Below, piece after piece: positions 13,770-20,586 of a stretch of 24,971 nucleotides of DNA. The DNA lies in IMG/VR virus record IMGVR_UViG_3300002514_009218, positions 5 to 24,975 of that record; one strand, written 5' to 3'. The translations under genes were made by a program, and so were the position numbers. Under the pieces are notes generated by a model that was given only the letters and a program-made list of their open reading frames with translations, was not told the DNA's origin and searched no databases. Positions within the stretch are counted from its first letter, which is position 1; the number at the start of each line of letters is the position of its first letter. This DNA is from a virus.

Positions 13770-14020
13770 GCAATAAAATACAAACTCTAAAGTTAATAAT
13801 AAAAAAGATTATTAACGAAGATATGTCTGATAATCGACAGCTTAAAGTTAGAAATTTTAAAGGTTACGGATCATCTCATGCACATGCAGAAAGAGTAGCT
13901 ACAAATTTAGGAATATCTCCCTCTGATAAGCTTTCTATTGATATAGATTCTGATATCAGTAGCGAAAAGAAAAAAGTTAAAGTTAGCAAAGCATTTTCAA
14001 AAAAATTAACAAGTAGATGA
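13766..14020 (+). CDS. Short tagged basic protein, TTG start (84 aa)
   Basis: TTG 13766 overlaps the previous TGA (TTGA), a coupled start. The N-terminus (SNKIQTLKLIIKKIINEDM) is a loose version of the tag with I16-N-E18. The body is basic and small (RQLKVRNFKGYGSSHAHAERVATNLGI, about residues 23-50; KKKVKVSKAFSKKLTSR at the end). It reads like a small structural or DNA-associated protein. The last 15 bases overlap the 3' end of the minus-strand metalloprotease gene. Confidence 0.65.
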   Translation: MSNKIQTLKLIIKKIINEDMSDNRQLKVRNFKGYGSSHAHAERVATNLGISPSDKLSIDIDSDISSEKKKVKVSKAFSKKLTSR

Positions 14021-14554
14021 GATTTCACAAAATCTAATTTCAAAATTTCTAGCTTCTTGCTCATCTTTTCTTACACATCTAATATCTTGCCTGTAGTGGA
14101 AGTATTCATGTGCAATTGTCATATTCATTGTTGAAGTTGGTATGTTTGTATTTACATACATCTCTCCAACTGATGGTTCGTGAAATGAGTCATATACACC
14201 CCACAGACTTTGATTCCCCCACAATTCCCAGACGAGAAAGCTCATGACATCCCTATTGTTAATAACACTATCAGGTAAAAGAAATAGTTTTAATGTAAGA
14301 TTTTGACAATTATCAACCTCAGGGCCAATCATTGATTTTGACTCTCTTAAGACTTGTCTAACTGTCTCAAGATTTATCCTTCTATTATCTGGATTATAAT
14401 AGACAATAACACCTTCCATCACTTGTGATTCCAGATTTACTTCACTCATCATTGCTGATAGGTGATTATCAACCCTTGTCCTTGCATTTGATATCGGGCT
14501 TGCAGTTAAAAATAGTAAAGATGCTGCCAGGGTTGTTTTTTTTATACTTAACAT
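14006..14554 (-). CDS. Secreted HEYFH zinc metalloprotease (182 aa)
   Basis: The N-terminus is a Sec signal peptide (MLSIKKTTLAASLLFLTASP, SNA at 22-24, cut before RT). The zinc motif HEYFH is at 149-153, within MTIAHEYFHYRQD. The glutamates E165, E167 and E172 downstream are candidates for the third ligand. Cys at 83, 160, 176 and 182 could form disulphides, as expected for a periplasmic enzyme. It is smaller than most metalloproteases. There is no ribosome binding site: TATAAT on this strand (forward 14561-14566) ends six bases before the ATG, so the message may be leaderless. It could cut host envelope proteins or process virion proteins after export. Confidence 0.8.
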   Translation of the reverse strand: MLSIKKTTLAASLLFLTASPISNARTRVDNHLSAMMSEVNLESQVMEGVIVYYNPDNRRINLETVRQVLRESKSMIGPEVDNCQNLTLKLFLLPDSVINNRDVMSFLVWELWGNQSLWGVYDSFHEPSVGEMYVNTNIPTSTMNMTIAHEYFHYRQDIRCVRKDEQEARNFEIRFCEISSTC

Positions 14555-14705
14555 AATTCTATTATACTATTTGTTTTTATCATTTACACGTAACAACCAC
14601 GGGACGAAAATATATAATAGTGATAACTAAACAGTAAATAGTGAACTAACATATCTCATCAAATATGTATGATATGAATATTAATCTATTTTGAGGTAAT
14701 TTAAA
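14555..14705. promoter_or_regulatory. Divergent intergenic region
   Basis: The gap separates the minus-strand metalloprotease from the plus-strand tagged gene. TATAAT boxes point both ways: forward 14613-14618, and reverse at forward 14561-14566. No good -35 is seen for either. GAGGTAA (14693-14699) serves the TTG start at 14706. Confidence 0.45.
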
Positions 14706-16202
14706 TTGAGACTTAACGAAAACGATTTAAGAAATTTAATTAGAAGATCCCTACTTGAATCATATAGAAAAAACGGGCTCTTGACTGAAAGTAAATTCAA
14801 GTTCGTGTTAAATGTATTTGAAGAAGGGGTGGGGCCAGGTGTCAGAAGTGCGGCGAAAATTGTAGATGATCTGGCTGAAGTGACGCAGCCACTGGCAGGT
14901 GGTGTGAGTCGTACAATGAGTGGACTCGCGAACGAAGTTACTACGATGGGCCCAGATGCCCTTGTTACAGCACTTAGAGGCAAGGGATATACACAGGAAG
15001 CTGCTGAGGTTATAGCAAGAGGTGTCAGTGGTGCAGGAGAGGTGGCAGGTGATGCCGTGTCATGGTGGGCTAGAACAGGAGGTGCCATTAGAGGTGGTAT
15101 AGGCTGGATCTTCAGCAATAAGTTGAAATCAACCGGAGTTATTGCAGGTCTGTTGGCTGCGTACGGTACAATCGAAGGTGTTGATGCATGGATTACTGGA
15201 CGAGCTGATCCAAATTGCGGATCTGCGTGCAAGCTTCGTGCAGCAACAAGCGACGACTTTGCTAGAATTGTCGGGGGTGCGATGAATGACATCGGATCAG
15301 ATCCATCAATTTCCGGTAGAAACTATCAACTATCTAGAGGTCAAGAAAAACCTGGCTGGACTACCGCATTGAATGAAGCGGCTGATGGGGGATGGTGGGA
15401 TCTTGATGAAATGAGCGAAAGTGAGCTCGCCGCGATTGCAACTATCTTAGAAGAATGCGAGACCTGCAGCCTCTATGGATTGTCTATGGCATCCACAGAC
15501 TATGACAACAGCAACCTTATTAGTAGTTGGAATAGAACTCTCTCCGAGAAGATAGAGGGTGACACCTCAGCCGCGCAGAATGATCTCATGAGATCTATAG
15601 TATCTAAAATAAATAGCCTTCCATTATTCTATATGAACTATACAGATATCAACGGAGAGAGCAAAGTAAATCAAGCTGTGTGGCAATGGGGCGAGCAATG
15701 GGCTTCGAATACAGCGGCGGTGATGGCATCTGCATATGATTTTGAGAGCATAAATACTGAGGAGGGACAAGTTTCATTTCCTGAGGATTCTGAGGAGGGT
15801 CTCGCGGGAGCAGTTGGGGGCACTGTTCGCACCACTACCGGTGGTACACTTTCAGGACTGGCAGAGGTTTTGGGCATGGCGCCGTCATCCCCGAGCGGCA
15901 CGGTTGCAGATAAAGTTAGATTAGATATTTCTAGGAATGCACACCCTTGTAATCAAGGAAATGAAGCTGCTACAAATGCAGCAGCTGCACTAGGTCTTAC
16001 ATGCGATAATAGGAACACTCGAGCATCTCCTTCTTTTGCACGGTTTAAATCAGGTGTGGTGGGAGGAATCCAGGGCCAGAATATTCCAACAGTTGATTTT
16101 GCAATTGATAAGCTTCAAACTGCTGTGGGATTGCCAAATAATGAAAATATATTTGATTTACTTATAAAATTTTATAATGATTACAGTATAGGAAGAGCAT
16201 GA
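14706..16202 (+). CDS. Large tagged Gly/Ala-rich protein (498 aa), possible membrane-active virion protein
   Basis: A stop in frame at 14697 leaves TTG 14706 as the only start that includes the tag (MRLNENDLRNLIRRSLLESY); GAGGTAA lies seven bases upstream. L26-T-E28|S is a good prohead-type cleavage match. Residues about 50-160 are Gly/Ala-rich and amphipathic, with hydrophobic parts (SWWARTGGAIRGGIGWIF, TGVIAGLLAAYGTIEGV), possibly membrane-inserting. Cys pairs (NCGSAC; EECETC; HPCN..LTCDN) suggest disulphides. The C-terminal 100 residues are a separate unit. It is more GC-rich than its neighbours. It may be an ejected pilot or pore protein. Its TGA overlaps the next ATG. Confidence 0.75.
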   Translation: MRLNENDLRNLIRRSLLESYRKNGLLTESKFKFVLNVFEEGVGPGVRSAAKIVDDLAEVTQPLAGGVSRTMSGLANEVTTMGPDALVTALRGKGYTQEAAEVIARGVSGAGEVAGDAVSWWARTGGAIRGGIGWIFSNKLKSTGVIAGLLAAYGTIEGVDAWITGRADPNCGSACKLRAATSDDFARIVGGAMNDIGSDPSISGRNYQLSRGQEKPGWTTALNEAADGGWWDLDEMSESELAAIATILEECETCSLYGLSMASTDYDNSNLISSWNRTLSEKIEGDTSAAQNDLMRSIVSKINSLPLFYMNYTDINGESKVNQAVWQWGEQWASNTAAVMASAYDFESINTEEGQVSFPEDSEEGLAGAVGGTVRTTTGGTLSGLAEVLGMAPSSPSGTVADKVRLDISRNAHPCNQGNEAATNAAAALGLTCDNRNTRASPSFARFKSGVVGGIQGQNIPTVDFAIDKLQTAVGLPNNENIFDLLIKFYNDYSIGRA

Positions 16203-17413
16203 TGAATATTAATGAAAAAGATATTATAGAAATAATAAAAGCTGAACTTTTATCTTTTTATAATGGATCTGTACTATCAGAGACTGTTGTTCTTGATGAC
16301 ACTGTATGCGCGGAGCTACAATGTGATGATGGAACATATACTACAGAGGAGTTTGAAAATATATGTGGAGGACTTTGTACTGACCAAATGCGCGCAGAAC
16401 GAACTTGCTGGGGAATGGAAAATTTTCCAAATAGGTGTGGAGATGATATTCCGGACTATGTAGATTCGGATGGACCTGCAGACACAACAGACCCAACAGA
16501 TCAAGCAGATCCAGCGCAATCAGATGACGCTGATGCACCGGCAGCAAGAGTTGCTGGAAGTGGAGGAACACTTCCTTTTAACTCTAGTGTTCAAGCTATG
16601 CAAAGAATACTAATGGATCCAGCACATGGAGCAGCAGCAACAACAAATCTATCATTTGGTGCTGATGGTAAGTGGGGGAGGCATACAAATGCAGCATGGA
16701 TAAAGTTTATACAGGGAAAACTTACATCCGATCAAGCTTTGAGAGTCGCTAGAGATTCATCTGGAAACGGAATAAGATGGGCTGGTTCAGGTCACAGTGC
16801 TGCTAGCGAAATTATGGGTAAAACATACGACGGCACACCGTCTGGTGCTCTACAATTTATAACTGATATTGCTGCATCTGACTCGCCGGCTGTTAGAGTA
16901 GCCACACAGGGTGGCTCTGGAGCTGCCGAGGTTGATCCCATTGGCATTGCACCTGGTGCTACTGGTGGAACAGATCAGGTTGCAACACAGACTCTCCAGG
17001 ACTATCCTATACTAGACTCAGATGGCAACACTGTCGTAATATTAAGAACATATCCAAGCACAGTTGAAAAATTTAGAAGAAGAGGGGTAGTTGGTAGATT
17101 TTTTGGAAGTGATTTAAACATAGTAATGACAGGTGCAGCAACATCAGCTGATGAAAAGTTTCAAATTATCTTTGGCGGAGAAAGCTGGGAGTATCTATTA
17201 AGAGATGTTACTGGATTAGCATTTGAAGAGACAGAGAGGAAACTGAAGCTGCCGTCTAACAGTCCCCTAAGACAAACTCATACAATGGGAAGAAAATATC
17301 AAAAACTCTCAGTATTTCTCGGAGGGAATCCAACGTGGGTCAGACTTGGCGGATGGTCTTTAAACGGCGCCCAGAGAAGAGATTTTTGGCGAGTTAAGCC
17401 TGGAACAGGATAG
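16199..17413 (+). CDS. Tagged, Cys-rich, PG-binding-like protein (404 aa)
   Basis: ATG 16199 overlaps the previous stop; ATG 16202 is equally possible and begins the tag exactly (MNINEKDIIEIIKAELLSFY), with L25-S-E27 after it, counting from 16202. Counting from 16199, residues 37-80 hold six Cys. A Pro/Asp/Ala linker follows (about 81-123), then a unit resembling a peptidoglycan-binding domain (VQAMQRILMDPAHG, FGADGKWGRHTNAAWIKFIQ, about 131-171). The C-terminal 150 residues (YPSTVEKFRRRGVVGRFFG, FQIIFGGESWEYLLRDV) are unrecognised. With the flanking M23 and SLT genes it fits a wall-targeted cargo set. No signal peptide. Confidence 0.8.
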   Translation: MMNINEKDIIEIIKAELLSFYNGSVLSETVVLDDTVCAELQCDDGTYTTEEFENICGGLCTDQMRAERTCWGMENFPNRCGDDIPDYVDSDGPADTTDPTDQADPAQSDDADAPAARVAGSGGTLPFNSSVQAMQRILMDPAHGAAATTNLSFGADGKWGRHTNAAWIKFIQGKLTSDQALRVARDSSGNGIRWAGSGHSAASEIMGKTYDGTPSGALQFITDIAASDSPAVRVATQGGSGAAEVDPIGIAPGATGGTDQVATQTLQDYPILDSDGNTVVILRTYPSTVEKFRRRGVVGRFFGSDLNIVMTGAATSADEKFQIIFGGESWEYLLRDVTGLAFEETERKLKLPSNSPLRQTHTMGRKYQKLSVFLGGNPTWVRLGGWSLNGAQRRDFWRVKPGTG

Positions 17414-17416
17414 AAT

Positions 17417-18139
17417 ATGAAAATTTCTGAATCAGAAATAAGAGGTATAATATCTGAAGAAATTGATAAAGTTTTATTTGAAAAGATTCAAGGGAGATCG
17501 AGAACATCAAGTAATCCTGCTATAAATATAGGTGTTTCCAAAATAGGCACTTTATCAACTATAAATACATCCTACGGAACAATTATCCTTGATGATCCCG
17601 ATGCTAGCTACATGACACCTGTTCCAGTATTAGATCCGGGTGACTTAGAATATTTTGAGAGTGTTCTTGGATCAAAACCTTCAGCTGACAGGGGTGGAAG
17701 AGCTCATACTGGATGGGATATAACAGTTCCAGCTGGAACACCGGTAGCAGCAATAGCTGACGGTGTTGCAAGAGTTCATAGAGAGGGCAAATGCGGATGG
17801 GGTGTTACCATTACGCATAGCGATCAAAATATTAACAAGACAATATATTGTCACTTATCACAAATAAATGTTTCAAATGGCCAAAATTTAACAATGGGGG
17901 AAATAATAGGGTTATCAGGAGGTCTCGAGGGTGCGGTGGGATCTGGAAATAGTACGGGAGCACATCTTCACTTTAGCATAGATCAATCAATAAACCCAGG
18001 TGTATATCGAGCAATATTTAATAATGCAAGCACATGGACAATTGGAAATGATACACGTGCATTGGCTGCAGCAGAATCTGATATAGAAGATGATAGCACA
18101 GAAGAAGATGATGATAATGAAATAGTGATAGTTATATAG
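17417..18139 (+). CDS. Tagged M23-family endopeptidase (240 aa)
   Basis: The start MKISESEIRGIISEEIDKVL is the tag, with L20-F-E22, then the motif EKIQGRS shared with the next gene. Residues about 80-195 are an M23/LytM zinc endopeptidase: GRAHTGWDI (H97, D101), TIYCHLSQI (H146) and GAHLHFSI (H183, H185), so the Zn ligands and catalytic histidines are intact. It should cut peptide cross-links in peptidoglycan. The C-terminus is a run of acidic residues ending IVIVI. There is no signal peptide, so it reaches the wall from the virion or at lysis. It starts four bases after the previous stop. Confidence 0.9.
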   Translation: MKISESEIRGIISEEIDKVLFEKIQGRSRTSSNPAINIGVSKIGTLSTINTSYGTIILDDPDASYMTPVPVLDPGDLEYFESVLGSKPSADRGGRAHTGWDITVPAGTPVAAIADGVARVHREGKCGWGVTITHSDQNINKTIYCHLSQINVSNGQNLTMGEIIGLSGGLEGAVGSGNSTGAHLHFSIDQSINPGVYRAIFNNASTWTIGNDTRALAAAESDIEDDSTEEDDDNEIVIVI

Positions 18140-18167
18140 TTATGGTTATTGAAAAAGGATTTATAAA

Positions 18168-18827
18168 GTGGAATATCTTACATTAAAAACTATTAATAAT
18201 TTAATAGTAGAAGAACTAGAAAAGATACAAGAGAAAATACAAGGAAGATCACAAGGCGATTTGGGAAATATTATTAGAATTGGATCAGATCAAAGTTTTA
18301 AAATAGATGTTTCAGATACAGGTTCTAATATAGAATACTCTCAAACAGCGGAAGAAATATCAGAAGAATATAATATATCCCTAGAAGAGGCTCAGAAAGT
18401 AGTCGATATATCGGAAAATTTAAGAACTAACCCTGGGTGGATAGCAAAGATAATAGATGTTGAGTCGGCAGGAACATGGAATCCTGCAGAACCTAACAGA
18501 GCAGGATCAGGTGCAACTGGTCTAATTCAATTTATGCCTGATACAGCAACTGGACTTGGTACAAGTACGACTGAGCTTGCTGGTATGACTGTAATTGAGC
18601 AGCTTGATTACGTTGAGAAGTATTTTATGTCATACGTGGGAAAACTTGATAGCATGGAAGACGTTGCTGCTGCAGTATTTTTTCCCGCTGCGCTTGATCA
18701 AGGGTTAGATTTCGATATATATCAGTGGTATATATCAAATAGAGGTCAAGGGGCAGCAGATGTATTTAGACGACAAAATCCCAATATTATAACAATGGGA
18801 GATTATGTAAGGTCATATCTAACTTAA
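18168..18827 (+). CDS. Tagged SLT-type lytic transglycosylase (219 aa)
   Basis: GTG 18168 has AAAAAGGAT upstream. The N-terminus (MEYLTLKTINNLIVEELEKI) is a divergent tag with I20-Q-E22, then EKIQGRS as in the previous gene. Residues about 88-215 match the SLT/lysozyme-like fold: IIDVESAGTW with catalytic Glu99, and SGATGLIQFMPDTATGLG. It should cleave the glycan strand next to MurNAc and form the anhydro product. The last nine bases overlap the minus-strand metalloprotease. Together with the M23 enzyme it gives cuts in both glycan and peptide. Confidence 0.9.
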   Translation: MEYLTLKTINNLIVEELEKIQEKIQGRSQGDLGNIIRIGSDQSFKIDVSDTGSNIEYSQTAEEISEEYNISLEEAQKVVDISENLRTNPGWIAKIIDVESAGTWNPAEPNRAGSGATGLIQFMPDTATGLGTSTTELAGMTVIEQLDYVEKYFMSYVGKLDSMEDVAAAVFFPAALDQGLDFDIYQWYISNRGQGAADVFRRQNPNIITMGDYVRSYLT

Positions 18828-19256
18828 TAGAATTAGTGCTATATCTATAGCCTTTAAACCTTCATATATTCTTTTTCTTTCAGGTTTGCTTTTTGCATAA
18901 GCCTTTATAAGTTCTCCTGCTTTTGCATTTGCCTCATCTTCTATATGTCCACCAACATCTTGCACTGGAAACTCTATTCTTCCCTCTGTCATCTGTGCCA
19001 TATGTGTCATTTCGTGTGCTATTGACCTGCATATATCAACAATAGCCCTATTTTTTCCATAAACACTTATTAGATTTGTCTGTGGATCATAGAAAGCAGT
19101 AGTTCTTATTCCAGATTTTTCTCTATCTGAAGATATCTCTATTATCATTGGATCAAATATTTTAAGATTTTCTGCACAAAAATTACAAAAATCAGATATA
19201 ACATCTTTATTCTGTATGCATCTGTTTAAAGATTTATTTATTAATAGTCTTGACAT
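18819..19256 (-). CDS. HEMTH zinc metallopeptidase (145 aa), no signal peptide
   Basis: The gene reads from ATG 19254-19256 with an AT-rich leader and no clear ribosome binding site. The motif SIAHEMTHMAQ (H81, E82, H85) is followed by HIEDEANAKAGELI, where E106 or E108 is the likely third zinc ligand, a gluzincin-like order. FYDPQTNLISVYGKNR precedes it as beta-strands. There is no signal peptide, so it is cytoplasmic or packaged. Host regulator cleavage or virion maturation are both possible. It is convergent with the SLT gene and overlaps its 3' end. Confidence 0.8.
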   Translation of the reverse strand: MSRLLINKSLNRCIQNKDVISDFCNFCAENLKIFDPMIIEISSDREKSGIRTTAFYDPQTNLISVYGKNRAIVDICRSIAHEMTHMAQMTEGRIEFPVQDVGGHIEDEANAKAGELIKAYAKSKPERKRIYEGLKAIDIALILLS

Positions 19257-19332
19257 TTTATATTTCTTATTTAATACTATATATTATAAAATTTTTTAAT
19301 AAAAGCTCAAACGTTTCAGTATATTAAAAATA

Positions 19333-19644
19333 ATGTCAAAACAAAGTGAAATATTTGTAAAAATTAAAATGATAGAAGAGGGAATAGTTCCTGCATTTAC
19401 AGGATGTGAATTATCAAATCTTCTTAAAAGCCTTTCCCCTAGTGAGAGAAGAAAGGTAAAAAGAAAATTCAGAAAGATCTGGAAAAAGATGTTGAAAGAA
19501 AATCCAGATCTTTCTGAAACTGTACTGCCAGATATTGGAAGAAAACCTGGTATTAGAGAGAAGAGAAATAGATCAGTATTCGTAGTTAGAGAATTTATTA
19601 ATAACTATCATAAATCTATAAGATCTATATCAGACTCTTCTTGA
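19333..19644 (+). CDS. Small basic helical protein (103 aa)
   Basis: ATG 19333 lies in an AT-rich leader without a clear ribosome binding site. The product is highly basic in the middle (SERRKVKRKFRKIWKKML) and at DIGRKPGIREKRNRS, with helical character throughout. No tag, signal peptide or known domain. The charge suggests nucleic-acid binding. The last 37 bases overlap the 3' end of the trypsin-like protease gene on the other strand. Confidence 0.6.
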   Translation: MSKQSEIFVKIKMIEEGIVPAFTGCELSNLLKSLSPSERRKVKRKFRKIWKKMLKENPDLSETVLPDIGRKPGIREKRNRSVFVVREFINNYHKSIRSISDSS

Positions 19645-20432
19645 AATTCATATAGAAACTTTCTAATATCATATATTCCCAATCCAATTGTAAGATTGGG
19701 AAATCCTATGAGTGCTGATTGTGTTAATCCTATAACTTCATTTTTTGAATTTAAGATTAAAGATCCAGAACTTCCTGATATTGCAGGTATTGTAAAAAAG
19801 CACTCAGGATAGTTACATCCAGAAAATATACCTGAAAAATGCATATTAATATTTTTCTGTGCCACACCAAGGGGAGAAGATATTGTAATAGTTTGATCTC
19901 CAAGCTCAGGCATCTTTCTTGCTAATTTAAGATCTTCGGTTACTTCATAATCTGATTCAACTAAACATATATCACGACGGCTGTCAGATTTTAAAACTGA
20001 GAAGCTATAGTAGTTTCCGTCTTTGTATATTCTATTTTCAATAAATACTGGTGAATTACTATATCTAAATATTTCATCTACATCTTGAATATCACAAAAA
20101 TGAGCTGCGGTTAATATGTAACTTGAGTCATTAATTTGTCTAATTACACCCCCTGATGCCCTGGAGCTCATGAGTAACTCACCCTCACATAACTCTTCAT
20201 TGTTTAAGATCTCATACTCAAAACCCTCAGAGTTTTGATCACAAGGTGTAGTTGCGTACACTTCTGTTATCAGAGTAACAAAATTATCCTCTGGGAGTCT
20301 ATGTTTAAATAGATAATCTGAAGATGATAGTGCTAGAGTTAAACTAATAGAAGTTAATATAATACATGATATTAGAATACAGTATCTAGATATATTTTTC
20401 TTATTTAGTTTTATTTTAAGATTCTTTATCAA
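19608..20432 (-). CDS. Membrane-anchored or secreted trypsin-like serine protease (274 aa)
   Basis: The only start upstream of the hydrophobic segment is TTG at forward 20430-20432 (minus strand). A basic N-terminus and a hydrophobic helix (about 16-36) form a signal anchor or signal peptide. The chymotrypsin-fold triad is intact: YILTAAHFC (H111), SRRDICLVES (D154) and IPAISGSSGSLIL (S222 in GSSG). Cys at 64, 82, 113, 156, 206 and 211 fit a periplasmic location. The length suits a single-domain S1/DegP-like protease without PDZ. It could cut envelope or receptor proteins, or external host defences. Such genes are uncommon in phages. Confidence 0.85.
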   Translation of the reverse strand: MIKNLKIKLNKKNISRYCILISCIILTSISLTLALSSSDYLFKHRLPEDNFVTLITEVYATTPCDQNSEGFEYEILNNEELCEGELLMSSRASGGVIRQINDSSYILTAAHFCDIQDVDEIFRYSNSPVFIENRIYKDGNYYSFSVLKSDSRRDICLVESDYEVTEDLKLARKMPELGDQTITISSPLGVAQKNINMHFSGIFSGCNYPECFFTIPAISGSSGSLILNSKNEVIGLTQSALIGFPNLTIGLGIYDIRKFLYEFQEESDIDLIDL

Positions 20433-20586
20433 TGTTCACTTTCAACTAGAGATCTCTATTATTTATATAGATAGTATTACTCAGCACTGAGAATTGTTTA
20501 ATATAAAATTCTAAAATAACAATAATTGTACATTCTTCATAGTTTACAGTAATACTTATCTATAGCGATCAAAAATTAAGAGATCG
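20433..20586. promoter_or_regulatory. Divergent intergenic region before the DUF444 gene
   Basis: This gap contains the 12-base palindrome TAGAGATCTCTA (20447-20458) and the inverted repeat CTCAG-CA-CTGAG (20480-20491). AAGAG (20578-20582) precedes the TTG start at 20587. These repeats are candidates for operators controlling the protease and/or the PrkA set. No strong promoter boxes are seen. Confidence 0.4.

Noticed and set aside
14681-15292. 203-codon minus-strand frame opposite the Gly/Ala-rich tagged gene
   Set aside because: Its composition (Ser/Pro/Ala/Thr) mirrors the Gly/Ala-rich plus-strand gene, which has the tag and coupled neighbours. It is a shadow.
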